From: Deltaproteobacteria bacterium UBA1386 | GTDB taxonomy: Bacteria > Desulfobacterota > Syntrophorhabdia > Syntrophorhabdales > Syntrophorhabdaceae | Direction of reading: 5' to 3' | Assembly (NCBI GenBank): GCA_002305765.1 | Contig: DBQU01000001.1 | Location: 1 to 64,000, forward strand | DNA length: 64,000 nt | Program-made: the position numbers and the translations under genes | Shown here: piece by piece, positions 49,775 to 59,113 of the stretch | Numbering within the stretch: position 1 is the first letter of the stretch | How the letters are laid out: every line of letters starts with the position of its first letter | The notes under the pieces: generated by a model | Database searches by the model: none | What the model saw: only the letters and a program-made list of their open reading frames with translations | What the model was told of the DNA's origin: nothing

Positions 49775-52105
49775 ATGGCAAAGGTTATCGAAGGCAACAG
49801 GAACGAGCAGCGCACGAATTCGAGAGTGCTCGATGAGGAGATCCGCGAGGCCATCCGAGAGGGTTCGACGGAGATACACGTCGTGGCCAATGGGCAGCAC
49901 GGTATCGGCGGCCGCCTGTGGGGGTTCCCCGAACCGGTGACGATCACCGTCGAAGGGCCCGTGGGCCAGCGGCTCGGCGGGATGGGGATATCCGGAACGA
50001 CGATCGTCGTCAGGGGCAGCGTATCGGATGACGTGGGATGGCTCAACTGCGGCGCCGAGATCACGGTCCTCGGGGATGCGGGCAACGGCGCGCACAACGC
50101 CGCCGCGCAGGGCAAGCTCTATGTGCAGGGCTCCGGCGGGGCCCGCTGCGACACGATGACGAAGCACAACCCCAAGCACGACCCGCCCCAGTCCTGGTAC
50201 TTTCGCGATGTGGGCGACACCTTCGCGGAGTTCAAGGCCGGCGGCATCGCCGTCATCTGCGGCGTCGAACCCCGCAGCAGGAACAATATCATCGGCTATC
50301 GCCCCTGCGTGGGAATGGTCGGCGGGGTCGTCTATTTCCGCGGGCCCATCGAGGGCTACAGCGAGTCCGATGTGAGGCTCCTCGAGCTTACGCCCCAGGA
50401 CTGGCAGTGGCTCAAGACGAACATGAGACCCTTCCTGAGGGCGATAGAACGCGAGGAACATTACAGGGAGCTGACGAAGGACGCCGGCGCCTGGAGAAAG
50501 CTCATTCCCTTCACGGCGAGGGAAAGGGAAAAGACGAGGCCCTTCACCATGTCCCCCGGCGAGTTCCGCAAGGCGGTGTGGGAGGCGGGAGTTGGCGCGG
50601 GAGGAATATTCGCCGAGTATATAGACCATCCGCGTACGGTCCTTCCGTACATAACAACGGGGCAGGACAGGCGCTTCCGTCCGTCATGGAACAACGGAAA
50701 GTACGCTCCGCCCTGTGAATACACCTGCCCCAGCGGGATCCCGACGTGGCAGCGCACGCGCCTCATCCGCGAAGGAAAGCTGAGCGAGGCCCTGGAGCTG
50801 GTCCTCAGGTACAGCCCCCTGCCGGCCAGCGTCTGCGGAGAGGTTTGCGCCCACCTGTGCATGCAGGGGTGCACGCGTGCCCTCGTTGATCGGCCTCTCG
50901 ACACGGAGGAGTTCGGCAAGGCAAGCCTCGAGCTGCCCCTGCCGCAGCGAGACAAGCCGACGGGCAGAAAGGTCGCCGTCATCGGTGCCGGCGCGGGCGG
51001 GTTGTCGGCGGCATGGCAACTCTCTCTTCGAGGGCACAGCGTCGACCTCTACGAGGCCGAGGACAGGATCGGAGGCAAACTGGAGTACTTCATTCCGAAG
51101 CAGAGGTTGCCCCGCCGCGTCCTGACCACGGAACTCGGCCGCTTCAAAAAGATGGGGATCAAGGTCCATACCGGTGTCAGGGTGGACAGGGGGAGATTTG
51201 ATGAGATATATGCCGGCCACGACGCCGTCGTCGTCGCCTGCGGCGCCCACAAGCCCCGCGTGCCGGACATGAAGGGCGTGTCGGACATGGTGCCCGCCTA
51301 CGATTTCCTCCGCCGGGCGAACACGGAGGAAGCGCCTGACCTCGCAGGCAAGAAGGTCGTCGTCATCGGCGCGGGGAACGTGGGCATGGACGTTGCAGCC
51401 GAGGCGTTCCGTCTCGGCGCCGCCGCGGTCACCGCCGTCGATATCCAGAGACCGGCCGCCTTCGGAAAGGAGCGGGAGATAGCCGAATCGTTGGGGACGA
51501 AGGTCCTCTGGCCCCGGTTCGTTTCGTCCTGGTCGGTGAAGAAAGGCAAGGTCACCTTCACGGACAGGACATCCATCGAGGCCGATCAGGTTGTCGTTTC
51601 CATCGGGGACACGCCATTGACGGATTTTCTCCCCGAGGGTGTCCACGTGAAGAAGGACGGCTGGATAGAGGCCGACGAGGCGGGCCACACGACGGACCCG
51701 AAGATCTTCGCCATCGGTGACGCCGTGAGCCCTGGACTCGTGACTCACGCCATCGGCCACGGAAGACGGGCGTCTTTTGCCGTCGACGCCCTGCTCACCG
51801 GGAGGCCTTTCTACAGGACCGAACCGAGGCCGGTCATCCCCTTCGAGCGGATAAAGACCGCCTACTATGAGGCATGCAAGGCCAGTCCCGTCGAACTTGG
51901 CGCCGAGGCGAACCGCTGCCTGTCGTGCGCCGTATGCCGCGACTGTCACATGTGTGAGATTGCGTGCCATTACGGTGCCATATCACGCGTGGAACGTAAG
52001 GACGGCAGCTACGAGTACGTCGTCGACGACAGCCTCTGCATAGGCTGCGGTATCTGCGCCGGCGTCTGTCCCTGCGGCATATGGGAGATGGAAGAAAACC
52101 CGTAG
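49775..52105 (+). CDS. glutamate synthase domain 3 (GXGXG) fused to a GltD-type NADPH oxidoreductase with ferredoxin tail
   Basis: A 776-residue fusion. Residues 1-230 form the GXGXG beta-helix (GQHGIGGRLWG, GGMGISGTTIVV, GNGAHNAAAQGK). Then comes a GltD module with cysteines CEYTCPSG / CGEVCAHLCMQGC, an FAD site (VIGAGAGGLSAAW) and an NAD(P) site (VIGAGNVGMDVAA). The C-terminal tail has CLSCAVCRDCHMCEIAC and CIGCGICAGVCPCG clusters. It completes the second module: electrons from NAD(P)H or ferredoxin should reach the FMN subunit through it. ATG at 49775, preceded by a GAGG a dozen bases upstream. Confidence 0.9.
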   Translation: MAKVIEGNRNEQRTNSRVLDEEIREAIREGSTEIHVVANGQHGIGGRLWGFPEPVTITVEGPVGQRLGGMGISGTTIVVRGSVSDDVGWLNCGAEITVLGDAGNGAHNAAAQGKLYVQGSGGARCDTMTKHNPKHDPPQSWYFRDVGDTFAEFKAGGIAVICGVEPRSRNNIIGYRPCVGMVGGVVYFRGPIEGYSESDVRLLELTPQDWQWLKTNMRPFLRAIEREEHYRELTKDAGAWRKLIPFTAREREKTRPFTMSPGEFRKAVWEAGVGAGGIFAEYIDHPRTVLPYITTGQDRRFRPSWNNGKYAPPCEYTCPSGIPTWQRTRLIREGKLSEALELVLRYSPLPASVCGEVCAHLCMQGCTRALVDRPLDTEEFGKASLELPLPQRDKPTGRKVAVIGAGAGGLSAAWQLSLRGHSVDLYEAEDRIGGKLEYFIPKQRLPRRVLTTELGRFKKMGIKVHTGVRVDRGRFDEIYAGHDAVVVACGAHKPRVPDMKGVSDMVPAYDFLRRANTEEAPDLAGKKVVVIGAGNVGMDVAAEAFRLGAAAVTAVDIQRPAAFGKEREIAESLGTKVLWPRFVSSWSVKKGKVTFTDRTSIEADQVVVSIGDTPLTDFLPEGVHVKKDGWIEADEAGHTTDPKIFAIGDAVSPGLVTHAIGHGRRASFAVDALLTGRPFYRTEPRPVIPFERIKTAYYEACKASPVELGAEANRCLSCAVCRDCHMCEIACHYGAISRVERKDGSYEYVVDDSLCIGCGICAGVCPCGIWEMEENP

Positions 52106-52238
52106 AAACCGCTTGAACCGCTTGAGCGCGAAAGGGAGGAAGAATCCTTTTGCCGTTTCTGCGGCGGTCTCGGGCGGTTCGAACAGTCTGCGGTCTCAGA
52201 TGTCTTCCGTTCGAGCGTTCAAGCTGTTCAAGCTGTTG
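52106..52238. repeat. GTTCAAG-type repeat element with inverted arms
   Basis: The left arm has AACCGCTTG units (52106-52127), the right arm GTTCAAGCT units (52211-52238). It fills the gap before the ABC-F gene. Confidence 0.65.
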
Positions 52239-52287
52239 CAACCATCCCTTCTGTTGGGTTAATATAGAGCGCTTTGCGGGCGCTGCC

Positions 52288-54144
52288 ATGCTTATCGTCA
52301 ATAACCTTTCCAAGGCCTACGGGACCCAGACACTCTTCGACGGGGCGAGCTTTACCGTCGGGCCGGGGGAGCGCCTCGGGCTCGTGGGGCGGAACGGGAC
52401 GGGGAAGACGACGCTCTTCAGGATGATACTCGGGGAAGAGACGCCCGATTCGGGGGAGATCCATATCCCCCGGGGCTACACCATCCGCCATCTCTCCCAG
52501 CACATCTCTTTCAGCGAAAGGTCCGTCCTCGCCGAGGCGTGCCTCAACCTTCCCGTGAGCGACGACGGCCGCGACGAGACGTACAAGGCGAAGACGGTGC
52601 TCGCCGGGCTCGGCTTCACCGAGGACGAGTTCTCTTCGGACCCGGAGAAACTGAGCGGCGGTTTCCAGGTGCGCCTCAACCTGGCGAAGATCCTCATCGC
52701 CCGGCCGATGATGCTCCTTCTCGACGAACCGACGAACTATCTCGATATCGTCTCGATACGCTGGCTCACGCAGTTCCTGAAAGGGTGGAAGGGCGAGATG
52801 GTCCTCATCACCCACGACAGGGATTTCATGGACTCCGTGACGACCCACACCATGGCCATCCACCGTATGAGGATGCGCAAGATCGCGGGGACGACCCACA
52901 AGCTATACGAGCAGATCATCGAGGAAGAGGAGGTCTACGAGCAGACCCGCGTCAACGAAGAGAAGAAGCGGAAAGAGATAGAACTTTTCATCAACCGCTT
53001 CCGCGCCCAGGCCACGCGGGCGAGGTCCGTGCAGTCCAGGGTCCGCCAGCTCCAGAAGAAGGAGAGGATGGAGAAGCTTGCCACCCTCGAGAACCTCGAG
53101 TTCTCCTTCAATGCCGCCCCGTTCCCCGGCAGATGGCTCCTCGAGGCGGACAATGTGGGTTTTTCCTACGACCCGTCGGGGCCGGAGCTCATCAGTGACC
53201 TCACCATAGCCGTCAGAAAACGCGATCGCATCGGGATCATCGGGAAGAACGGGAAGGGCAAGACGACGCTTCTTAACATCCTTGCCGGGGAGTTCACGCC
53301 CCGCTCGGGTACGATCACATACAGTCAGAACCTGAAGATCGGCTATTTCGGGCAGATGAACATCGACCGCCTCGACCCGGAGGTGACCATCGAGGACGAG
53401 ATATGGAGCGTGGAACCCGGCCGGGGCAAGACGGCCGTCAGGGGTATCTGCGGCGCCATGCTCTTTGATGGGGACAAGGCCCTCAAGAAGATAGGTGTGC
53501 TCTCCGGGGGCGAGAGGAGCAGGGTGCTCCTGGGCAAGCTCCTCGCCGCCCCGGCGAACCTCCTGCTTCTTGACGAGCCCACAAACCATCTCGACATGGA
53601 GTCCATCGACTCCCTCATCGAGGCCATCAACGAATTCGACGGCGCGGTGATGATCGTGACCCACAGCGAGATGATCCTCGACGCCGTCGCGGAGCGGCTC
53701 ATCGTCTTCGACGGGAACAGGGTCGGCATCTTCGACGGCAGCTACGAGGACTTCCTCTCCCGCGTCGGCTGGGAGGACGAGGCCGAGGGCAGGGCAGGGG
53801 AGAGCGAGGGCGTCGCGGCCCCGGCGAAGAGCGCCATCAGAAGAGAATCGAAAAGGCTCAAGGCCGACATCGTCAACGAGCGTTCCCGCGCCATGACGCC
53901 CGTGAAGACGCGCATCAACGACATCGAGTCCGCCATCACCGAAACAGAGAGGCAGCTCGCCCGCGATAACGAGGCCCTCATCGCGGCCTCACAGAAGGGC
54001 GACGGCAAGGCCATCATATCCCTCTCGATGTCCATCCACGAAGCCAGACAGCGGATAGACGGCCTCTTCGACGAACTCGAGGTCCTCACCCTGGAACACG
54101 ACGCCCTGGCACGGGAGTTCGAACAGCGGCTGAACGAACTGTAG
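52288..54144 (+). CDS. ABC-F family ATPase (Uup/EttA-like)
   Basis: A 618-residue soluble protein with two ABC domains and no membrane part: Walker A GRNGTGKTT and GKNGKGKTT, signatures LSGGFQVRL and LSGGERSRV, DEPTNYLD and DEPTNHLD. The interdomain linker (about 235-300) is long and charged, and the C-terminal 100 residues form a coiled coil as in Uup. ABC-F proteins act on the ribosome or at DNA branch points. The start at 52288 opens the ABC domain; frames upstream run through repeats. No strong ribosome site. Confidence 0.93.
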   Translation: MLIVNNLSKAYGTQTLFDGASFTVGPGERLGLVGRNGTGKTTLFRMILGEETPDSGEIHIPRGYTIRHLSQHISFSERSVLAEACLNLPVSDDGRDETYKAKTVLAGLGFTEDEFSSDPEKLSGGFQVRLNLAKILIARPMMLLLDEPTNYLDIVSIRWLTQFLKGWKGEMVLITHDRDFMDSVTTHTMAIHRMRMRKIAGTTHKLYEQIIEEEEVYEQTRVNEEKKRKEIELFINRFRAQATRARSVQSRVRQLQKKERMEKLATLENLEFSFNAAPFPGRWLLEADNVGFSYDPSGPELISDLTIAVRKRDRIGIIGKNGKGKTTLLNILAGEFTPRSGTITYSQNLKIGYFGQMNIDRLDPEVTIEDEIWSVEPGRGKTAVRGICGAMLFDGDKALKKIGVLSGGERSRVLLGKLLAAPANLLLLDEPTNHLDMESIDSLIEAINEFDGAVMIVTHSEMILDAVAERLIVFDGNRVGIFDGSYEDFLSRVGWEDEAEGRAGESEGVAAPAKSAIRRESKRLKADIVNERSRAMTPVKTRINDIESAITETERQLARDNEALIAASQKGDGKAIISLSMSIHEARQRIDGLFDELEVLTLEHDALAREFEQRLNEL

Positions 54145-54152
54145 AGATGAAG

Positions 54153-54268
54153 AAGGTTCAAGGGTTCAAGAGTAAAAGACAAACAGGACACCGGTGCCTT
54201 CGGCCGGTGTGCGAATTGTGTTGACAGCCGACCTCCCTTCGCGGTCTTACCCTTGAACCCTTGAACCG
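54153..54268. repeat. GTTCAAG-type repeat element with inverted arms
   Basis: AAGGTTCAAGGGTTCAAGAG (54153-54172) and its inverted counterpart CCCTTGAACCCTTGAACC (54250-54267) flank about 77 bases. It lies between convergent genes. Confidence 0.75.
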
Positions 54269-54272
54269 TCCT

Positions 54273-55418
54273 TTAGAAGATCATTCTCGACAGTGTGTTC
54301 TTCTGTATGTTGCTCGTCCCTTCGTAGATCGATGTTATCCGTATGTCCCTCAGGGCGCCCTCGAGGCCCTGGTCGCGCATGTAGCCGTAGCCTCCCAGGA
54401 TGTCGATGGTCCTGTTGAGGACCTTTATGGCGCATTCCGGTATCGCCAGCTTCACGAGGGAGGAGTACTTCTTCGATTCCGGGTCCTTGTTGTCGTAGAG
54501 CCAGGCGGCCTTGTACAGGAGGTTGCGGCACTTTTCGATCTCCACGTACATGTCCACGAGGTCGTGCTCGACGGACTGAAAACGGATTATGGACTGGCCG
54601 AACTGCTTGCGTTTCTTCGCGTAGCCGACGGTCTTCTCGTAGCCGTAGAGCATGGCCCCGAAGGCCTGGGCGGCTATAACTATCCTGCCCAGTTCGAACC
54701 CGTCGAGGACCATCCTCAAGCCCTTGCCGCGCTGGCCGAGGACGTTGTTTTTCGGGATCTCGAAATCGTTGAAGACGAGTTCTCCCGACGTGGTGGTGTT
54801 GATGCCCATCTTCCTGCCGAGGTCGTTGATCTCGAACCGGCCGGGACCGTTCTTCTCGATAAGTTCCCTGTCGATGATCATTATGCTCTGACGGTCCTCG
54901 TCCTTCGCGAGGAGGGCGTAGAAGTCGGCGTACCCCGCGTTCGTCGTGAAGACCTTCGAGCCGTTCACCACATAGCGGTCTCCCCTGTCCTCCATCCGTG
55001 TCTTGAGGCTCATGAGGTCGCTTCCGCTGTCGGGCTCTGTGACGCTTATGGCGGAGACGTACCTCCCCTCTATCATGGGCCGCACGTACTTTTCCCGCTG
55101 CTCGTCGCTGCCGTAAATATCGACGACGAACCCGGGGATGTATCCGAGGCTCAGGGCCATCCCCATGCCTGGCAGGCACCGGCACAACTCCTTCACGGCC
55201 ATGACGTGGCCGAGCGCCCCGTATCCCGAACCGCCGATGTCCTCGGCGAAACCGACTCCTATGAACCCCAGGTTCCCGATCTTCTCGTAGAGTTCCCTGG
55301 GGTACCTGTGCTCATCCTCGAGTTTGTGGAGGTGGTCCTGATCGAGTTCCTTCGCACAGAATTCGCTCACCGCGCTCTCGACGTCCTTGAGGTCGTTATT
55401 GATATAAGGGTCCATCAT
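54273..55418 (-). CDS. acyl-CoA dehydrogenase
   Basis: FAD enzyme making the first alpha,beta-desaturation of an acyl-CoA; electrons go to ETF. 381 residues with the standard three domains: VTEPDSGSD in the middle beta domain, LGGYGYMRDQGLE, and the catalytic Glu366 in IYEGTSNIQ. Candidate substrates include glutaryl- or pimelyl-type CoA esters from benzoyl-CoA degradation, but specificity cannot be read here. Two adjacent ATGs (55418, 55415) follow GGTGAAGG. Isolated, no etf gene adjacent. Confidence 0.94.
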   Translation of the reverse strand: MMDPYINNDLKDVESAVSEFCAKELDQDHLHKLEDEHRYPRELYEKIGNLGFIGVGFAEDIGGSGYGALGHVMAVKELCRCLPGMGMALSLGYIPGFVVDIYGSDEQREKYVRPMIEGRYVSAISVTEPDSGSDLMSLKTRMEDRGDRYVVNGSKVFTTNAGYADFYALLAKDEDRQSIMIIDRELIEKNGPGRFEINDLGRKMGINTTTSGELVFNDFEIPKNNVLGQRGKGLRMVLDGFELGRIVIAAQAFGAMLYGYEKTVGYAKKRKQFGQSIIRFQSVEHDLVDMYVEIEKCRNLLYKAAWLYDNKDPESKKYSSLVKLAIPECAIKVLNRTIDILGGYGYMRDQGLEGALRDIRITSIYEGTSNIQKNTLSRMIF

Positions 55419-55503
55419 CCTTCACCACCTGTCCTCGTGATCGATGTTTTTGACTGCCTTAATTCTCCTGCGGATGACCATGTTTTGCAAGGGGAAAAGG
55501 AAT

Positions 55504-55625
55504 GTTCAAGAGTTCAAGTGTTCAAAGGTTCAAGGGGAACGACCAAAAGAGAGCATCTCAATGCAATTACTGACAAGAGCAACTGACCAGGCGTTATATG
55601 ATATACTGGATTGAACTCTTGAACC
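55504..55625. repeat. GTTCAAG-type repeat element with inverted arms
   Basis: Four GTTCAAG-like units at 55504-55535 and inverted TTGAACTCTTGAACC at 55611-55625, with about 75 bases between. It lies in the divergent gap upstream of a hypothetical gene. Confidence 0.7.
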
Positions 55626-55644
55626 ATCTTTGCCCGGAGGTCCT

Positions 55645-56226
55645 ATGCCCCTTGCCTTTCATTCCTTGAGCCATGGGGAGGTAGCGTTTGGTTTTTTCAA
55701 TATCGATACGGACATGCTGCTCCTCGATGTCCACTTCTTCTTCGCCGATGACTTCTCGGCGGCCGTTTCCGGACTGGCGTCGTTCGAGGCGGATGGCCCG
55801 GCGAGGGTCAACCTCGATGCCTACACCCTTGACCGGGGCCGCGTCGGGAACCTGATGGGAGCGATTCACGGCATCGAGTTTACGGGGTTCATCGGGGATG
55901 TTTACAAGCGGTTTCCCTTCCCGGCCGAAGAGGAGAAGTTCAGGCAGCAGCCTGAGGGTTTTAAGACCCGCCGCGTCATCGAAGAGATGGTAAAGCCCTA
56001 TGCAGGGAAGCGCACCATTCCCATCGTCAGCGACGACCGCCGTCTCACAGTGAACATCGGCGGCTACCTCTTTGACGGAGCCGGTTTTCAGGACCTTATC
56101 CTCTATGTCTGGCGCGGAGGGTATCCGCGCTGGCGCGACGGCCTGCGCCCCGCCTACGTGATGGAGATGATGCAGACCGCGGAACATTCCCGCAACCCCC
56201 TCTTCCAGGGCCTGAAACGTCCATAA
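55645..56226 (+). CDS. hypothetical protein
   Basis: A 193-residue soluble protein I cannot place. No signal peptide or membrane segment. It has a hydrophobic N-terminal beta-rich region (VAFGFFNIDTDMLLLDVHFFF), an acidic middle and a C-terminal WRGGYPRWRDGLRP. CGGAGG lies four bases before the ATG at 55645. Codon use is like that of its neighbours. No partner gene gives a clue. Confidence 0.7.
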   Translation: MPLAFHSLSHGEVAFGFFNIDTDMLLLDVHFFFADDFSAAVSGLASFEADGPARVNLDAYTLDRGRVGNLMGAIHGIEFTGFIGDVYKRFPFPAEEEKFRQQPEGFKTRRVIEEMVKPYAGKRTIPIVSDDRRLTVNIGGYLFDGAGFQDLILYVWRGGYPRWRDGLRPAYVMEMMQTAEHSRNPLFQGLKRP

Positions 56227-56317
56227 CAACACGGTATCGGAGATCTGTCTTTACAACCCGCAACCAGCAACACATTCTCCTTTACTCCTCGCCCCTTATC
56301 ACTTACACTATGAGCCT

Positions 56318-56509
56318 ATGGAAGAAAAGAAAAGCAAAGAAGAGCGTTACAACGAAGCCCGCATTCTTCACAAGTCACTCGACGAAAAGCTTCAGACACT
56401 TCAGGCGAAGCCCTACCTGACCGAGGATGAGGAACTTGAGGTAAAGCTGCTCAAGAAGAAGAAGCTCTACTTCAAGGACATGATGGAGCGCATCAGCAGC
56501 GAGGAGTGA
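56318..56509 (+). CDS. YdcH/DUF465 family small protein
   Basis: A 63-residue helical hairpin protein with the DUF465 pattern HKSLDEKLQTL...LTEDEELEVKLLKKKKLYFKDMM (given in parts). The function of the family is unknown. Its end overlaps the convergent DUF4129 gene by 17 bases. Confidence 0.8.
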   Translation: MEEKKSKEERYNEARILHKSLDEKLQTLQAKPYLTEDEELEVKLLKKKKLYFKDMMERISSEE

Positions 56510-57905
56510 TCCGTCCCGTGACGAGGACCTTGAGCCTTGCCGGCCAGAGGGAAGGGCTGGCGAGCCTTCTCCGGCTTGTCTTGAGGAGGGCCATCTCGGG
56601 GCCGGTGATGGTCGTCTGCCCGTAGATCTCCCTGTTGAAGGCCTCCGTGATACATCCTATCTCGTTTTTGACGGAAGGGAAGATCCCCGAGAGCCGTGAT
56701 GAGAATTCCCATGCCGTTTCGCTTTCCCCTCGCCGTATGCCGCTTCTGATCGACCATCCCGCGAACGCCCTGTAGACGTCTGCCGCCGTCCTGTGTCCCC
56801 GGAACACCCTGCGGACCCATCCCGCTAGAAGGGTGAATATATTCCGAAGCCGAAGGACCATATGGAAGAAGGAGGCGTGTCTGCCGGCCCCGGTCCTTTT
56901 TCCCGTCCGGGAAAGAAGCCACCTGACCACGTAGAACACGGCCGCCGCGGTTGCGACAAGCATGAAGATGCCGAGAACGGTCCCGAAGAGCCAGGCGAGT
57001 ATCCTGCCCACCATCTCCATCCACGGTGCACCGTCGGAGACAAAGAAGTGATGGGCGGTGCTCGGCCCGGAACCTCCCGGGGTCTCACGGAGCTTTCCCT
57101 GCCGCGGCATGTACAGGAGCCTGATGAACCACAGGAAGATGTCGCCCACCGTTGCCGTGCCGTCCTTCAGGAGCCCGTAACCGGTCCCGGCGGCCCGGGC
57201 AAGGGGTTGCTGGAAAAAGACCACGAGCCCCATCGCGGAGAGAAAGACAGTGCAGATAAATCCCAGGATAACTCCGAATGTGCGCCGGCCCCGAACGAGG
57301 CCCGGCGCTCCCCTGCCGCCTGTCCTCGTCATCCCTATGGCCACGAGGCCGAAGAAGAAGAAGACGAAGGCCAGCGGGCCCGTCATCGTATCCCCGGTGA
57401 AGGCGTTGCCTTTGGCTGCGAGGGCCAGTTTGATGAGGACGAGGACGAAGAAGGCCGCGAGGCCAAGGTCGAAACGGGAGCAGATCTTCTCATGGGTCCG
57501 GGGTCTCACGGCGAAGAAGGCGCCGCCGAGCCACAGGGCCGTGCTGAAGAAGAGAGCGATGCCCAGCCCCAGCCACTCCATAGCGCTGCGCGGTGCCCCG
57601 AAGAATCCCGTGATCCACCGGATGTCGAAAAGAGGGGTCATCGCATCGCTCATGGTGCGGACGGTCCACAGGGCAGCGAGGACGATCCCTGCGCCCTGAA
57701 GAAGCCCGACGGTGAGGATCCTCAATCCTCTTCCCGCACAGAGGAGGCTGAGCATGGCGGCGGCGGTGAAGATGGCCGCGGTGTCAGAGGGCGCAGCGGG
57801 GGCAGTTCCCACCGACACCATGGAGAACGCGGCCCACGCATACAGCCATGTGAAGTCGAGGATTGCGCCGCACAGGGCGAGAAGCGCTTTTTCGGTTCTT
57901 TTCAT
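56493..57905 (-). CDS. DUF4129-type membrane protein of a MoxR operon
   Basis: A 470-residue membrane protein: about eight hydrophobic helices in the first 330 residues, a large loop after helix 6, then a cytoplasmic C-terminal domain with the DUF4129 pattern (VYRAFAGWSIRSGI, GESETAWEFSSRL, TEAFNREIYGQ). Such proteins accompany MoxR and DUF58 proteins and some carry transglutaminase domains, absent here. The function is probably in envelope or protease-associated processes. Four-base overlap with the DUF58 gene. Confidence 0.8.
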   Translation of the reverse strand: MKRTEKALLALCGAILDFTWLYAWAAFSMVSVGTAPAAPSDTAAIFTAAAMLSLLCAGRGLRILTVGLLQGAGIVLAALWTVRTMSDAMTPLFDIRWITGFFGAPRSAMEWLGLGIALFFSTALWLGGAFFAVRPRTHEKICSRFDLGLAAFFVLVLIKLALAAKGNAFTGDTMTGPLAFVFFFFGLVAIGMTRTGGRGAPGLVRGRRTFGVILGFICTVFLSAMGLVVFFQQPLARAAGTGYGLLKDGTATVGDIFLWFIRLLYMPRQGKLRETPGGSGPSTAHHFFVSDGAPWMEMVGRILAWLFGTVLGIFMLVATAAAVFYVVRWLLSRTGKRTGAGRHASFFHMVLRLRNIFTLLAGWVRRVFRGHRTAADVYRAFAGWSIRSGIRRGESETAWEFSSRLSGIFPSVKNEIGCITEAFNREIYGQTTITGPEMALLKTSRRRLASPSLWPARLKVLVTGRITPRC

Positions 57906-59113
57906 TGCTCGCCTTTCCCTTTGTGCGCGAAGAGGTCCCGGGTGGAGCGGACGGAGCCGCGCTCTGACGGGCGAATGCCCCTGTCTGCCACGGAAGGCGG
58001 GACCCAGGTGTAGTGGATGACGGGTACCCGGCGTCTTCTGAGGTATTCCTCCACCGCGCGGGTTGAATCATCCATCCGGTGGGAGAAACACAGGCAGGTG
58101 ACACCGAAGGGAAGGGCGCTCATCGCCCGCAGCCCCTCCGCAAGGCCGCGTCCTTTCTCCATGCGGACGCGCGCCAGGATCTCGAGAAGCGATCCAAGAT
58201 GGCCGGCGTCCCGGCGGACGGACCTGAAAGAGGTGTGCTTTCCCTCGACCGCCGAGTCCGTCACGAGCCCTGTCGCCACACCTTGCCTGTCGAAGAGCGC
58301 CGCCATGGAGGCCACCGCCTCGAGGCTTCTCTCGAAGGCATCGGCAGCGCCGGAGAGCGCGAAATCCTCCACCGCCACGACAAAAAGGACCTTTTCCTGC
58401 TCCGTGGGCTCAAAGACCTTTTCCTGCAGGACGTGCCTGCGCGCGCTCGCCTTCCAGTGTATGAACCTCGCCGGCCGCCCGTGCTGGTAGTCATGGGTGC
58501 CGAGTATGTAGACGGGATCGCGCACGGGGCTCATATCCCCGGGGATGCCGAAAAAATCCCTGCGGATGATAGAAAAGGCCTTGAGGGGAACGAGCCGCGG
58601 GTAGACTATGATCTCCAGGGGGTCATCCACCTCGCTTTCCTTCGGGAAGAACCCGAAGAGGTCGCCGCAGGTGAGACCGACGGGTCCCGGACGGAAGAGC
58701 CCGCGGCGCGGGGCAGACACATCCCAGCGGAAGCGCCCGGTGTCGCGCCACAGTCCGGACTCGCCCGTCAGACGTGTTTCGCTATTCCTGGAGGTGAGAC
58801 AAAGGCCGTTAAGGGGGATGTCGGCTCGGACCCAGAGGGGAAGGAATGTGGTGCTCGTGAGCGTGAGCGTGAGTTCGATCGGGTTTCCCGGAAAGACCCT
58901 CTTGGTGTCCGCATCGGTCGCGCATTGTGTGCCGCGGCGCCCGAAGGCCGTCCACAGTTTCGCGCCTGTCGCGGCGCAAAGCAGAAGAAGTGTTAATATC
59001 GAAAGGTCCCTTTGCTTGTAGACAAGCGCTGTGATGAGAAGCACCATTCCCAGTGCGAGCGCGGGAAGGGTTATGAAGAGGCTTGAGGGACGTCGACTGA
59101 TCGCTTCCATCAA
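57902..59113 (-). CDS. DUF58 domain protein
   Basis: A 403-residue protein: two membrane helices at the N-terminus (about 12-50), a beta-rich region, then the DUF58 core with the signature YQHGRPARFIHWKASARR and a vWA-like C-terminal fold. DUF58 proteins are partners of MoxR ATPases. ATGA overlaps on both sides make it the middle gene of the operon. Confidence 0.9.
   Translation of the reverse strand: MMEAISRRPSSLFITLPALALGMVLLITALVYKQRDLSILTLLLLCAATGAKLWTAFGRRGTQCATDADTKRVFPGNPIELTLTLTSTTFLPLWVRADIPLNGLCLTSRNSETRLTGESGLWRDTGRFRWDVSAPRRGLFRPGPVGLTCGDLFGFFPKESEVDDPLEIIVYPRLVPLKAFSIIRRDFFGIPGDMSPVRDPVYILGTHDYQHGRPARFIHWKASARRHVLQEKVFEPTEQEKVLFVVAVEDFALSGAADAFERSLEAVASMAALFDRQGVATGLVTDSAVEGKHTSFRSVRRDAGHLGSLLEILARVRMEKGRGLAEGLRAMSALPFGVTCLCFSHRMDDSTRAVEEYLRRRRVPVIHYTWVPPSVADRGIRPSERGSVRSTRDLFAHKGKGEQ

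Noticed and set aside
54110..54188. ACACCGG/CCGGTGT hairpin after the ABC-F gene (54188-54210) as a terminator
   Set aside because: The stem is short (7 bp) and followed by GCGAATTG, not a T run on either strand.
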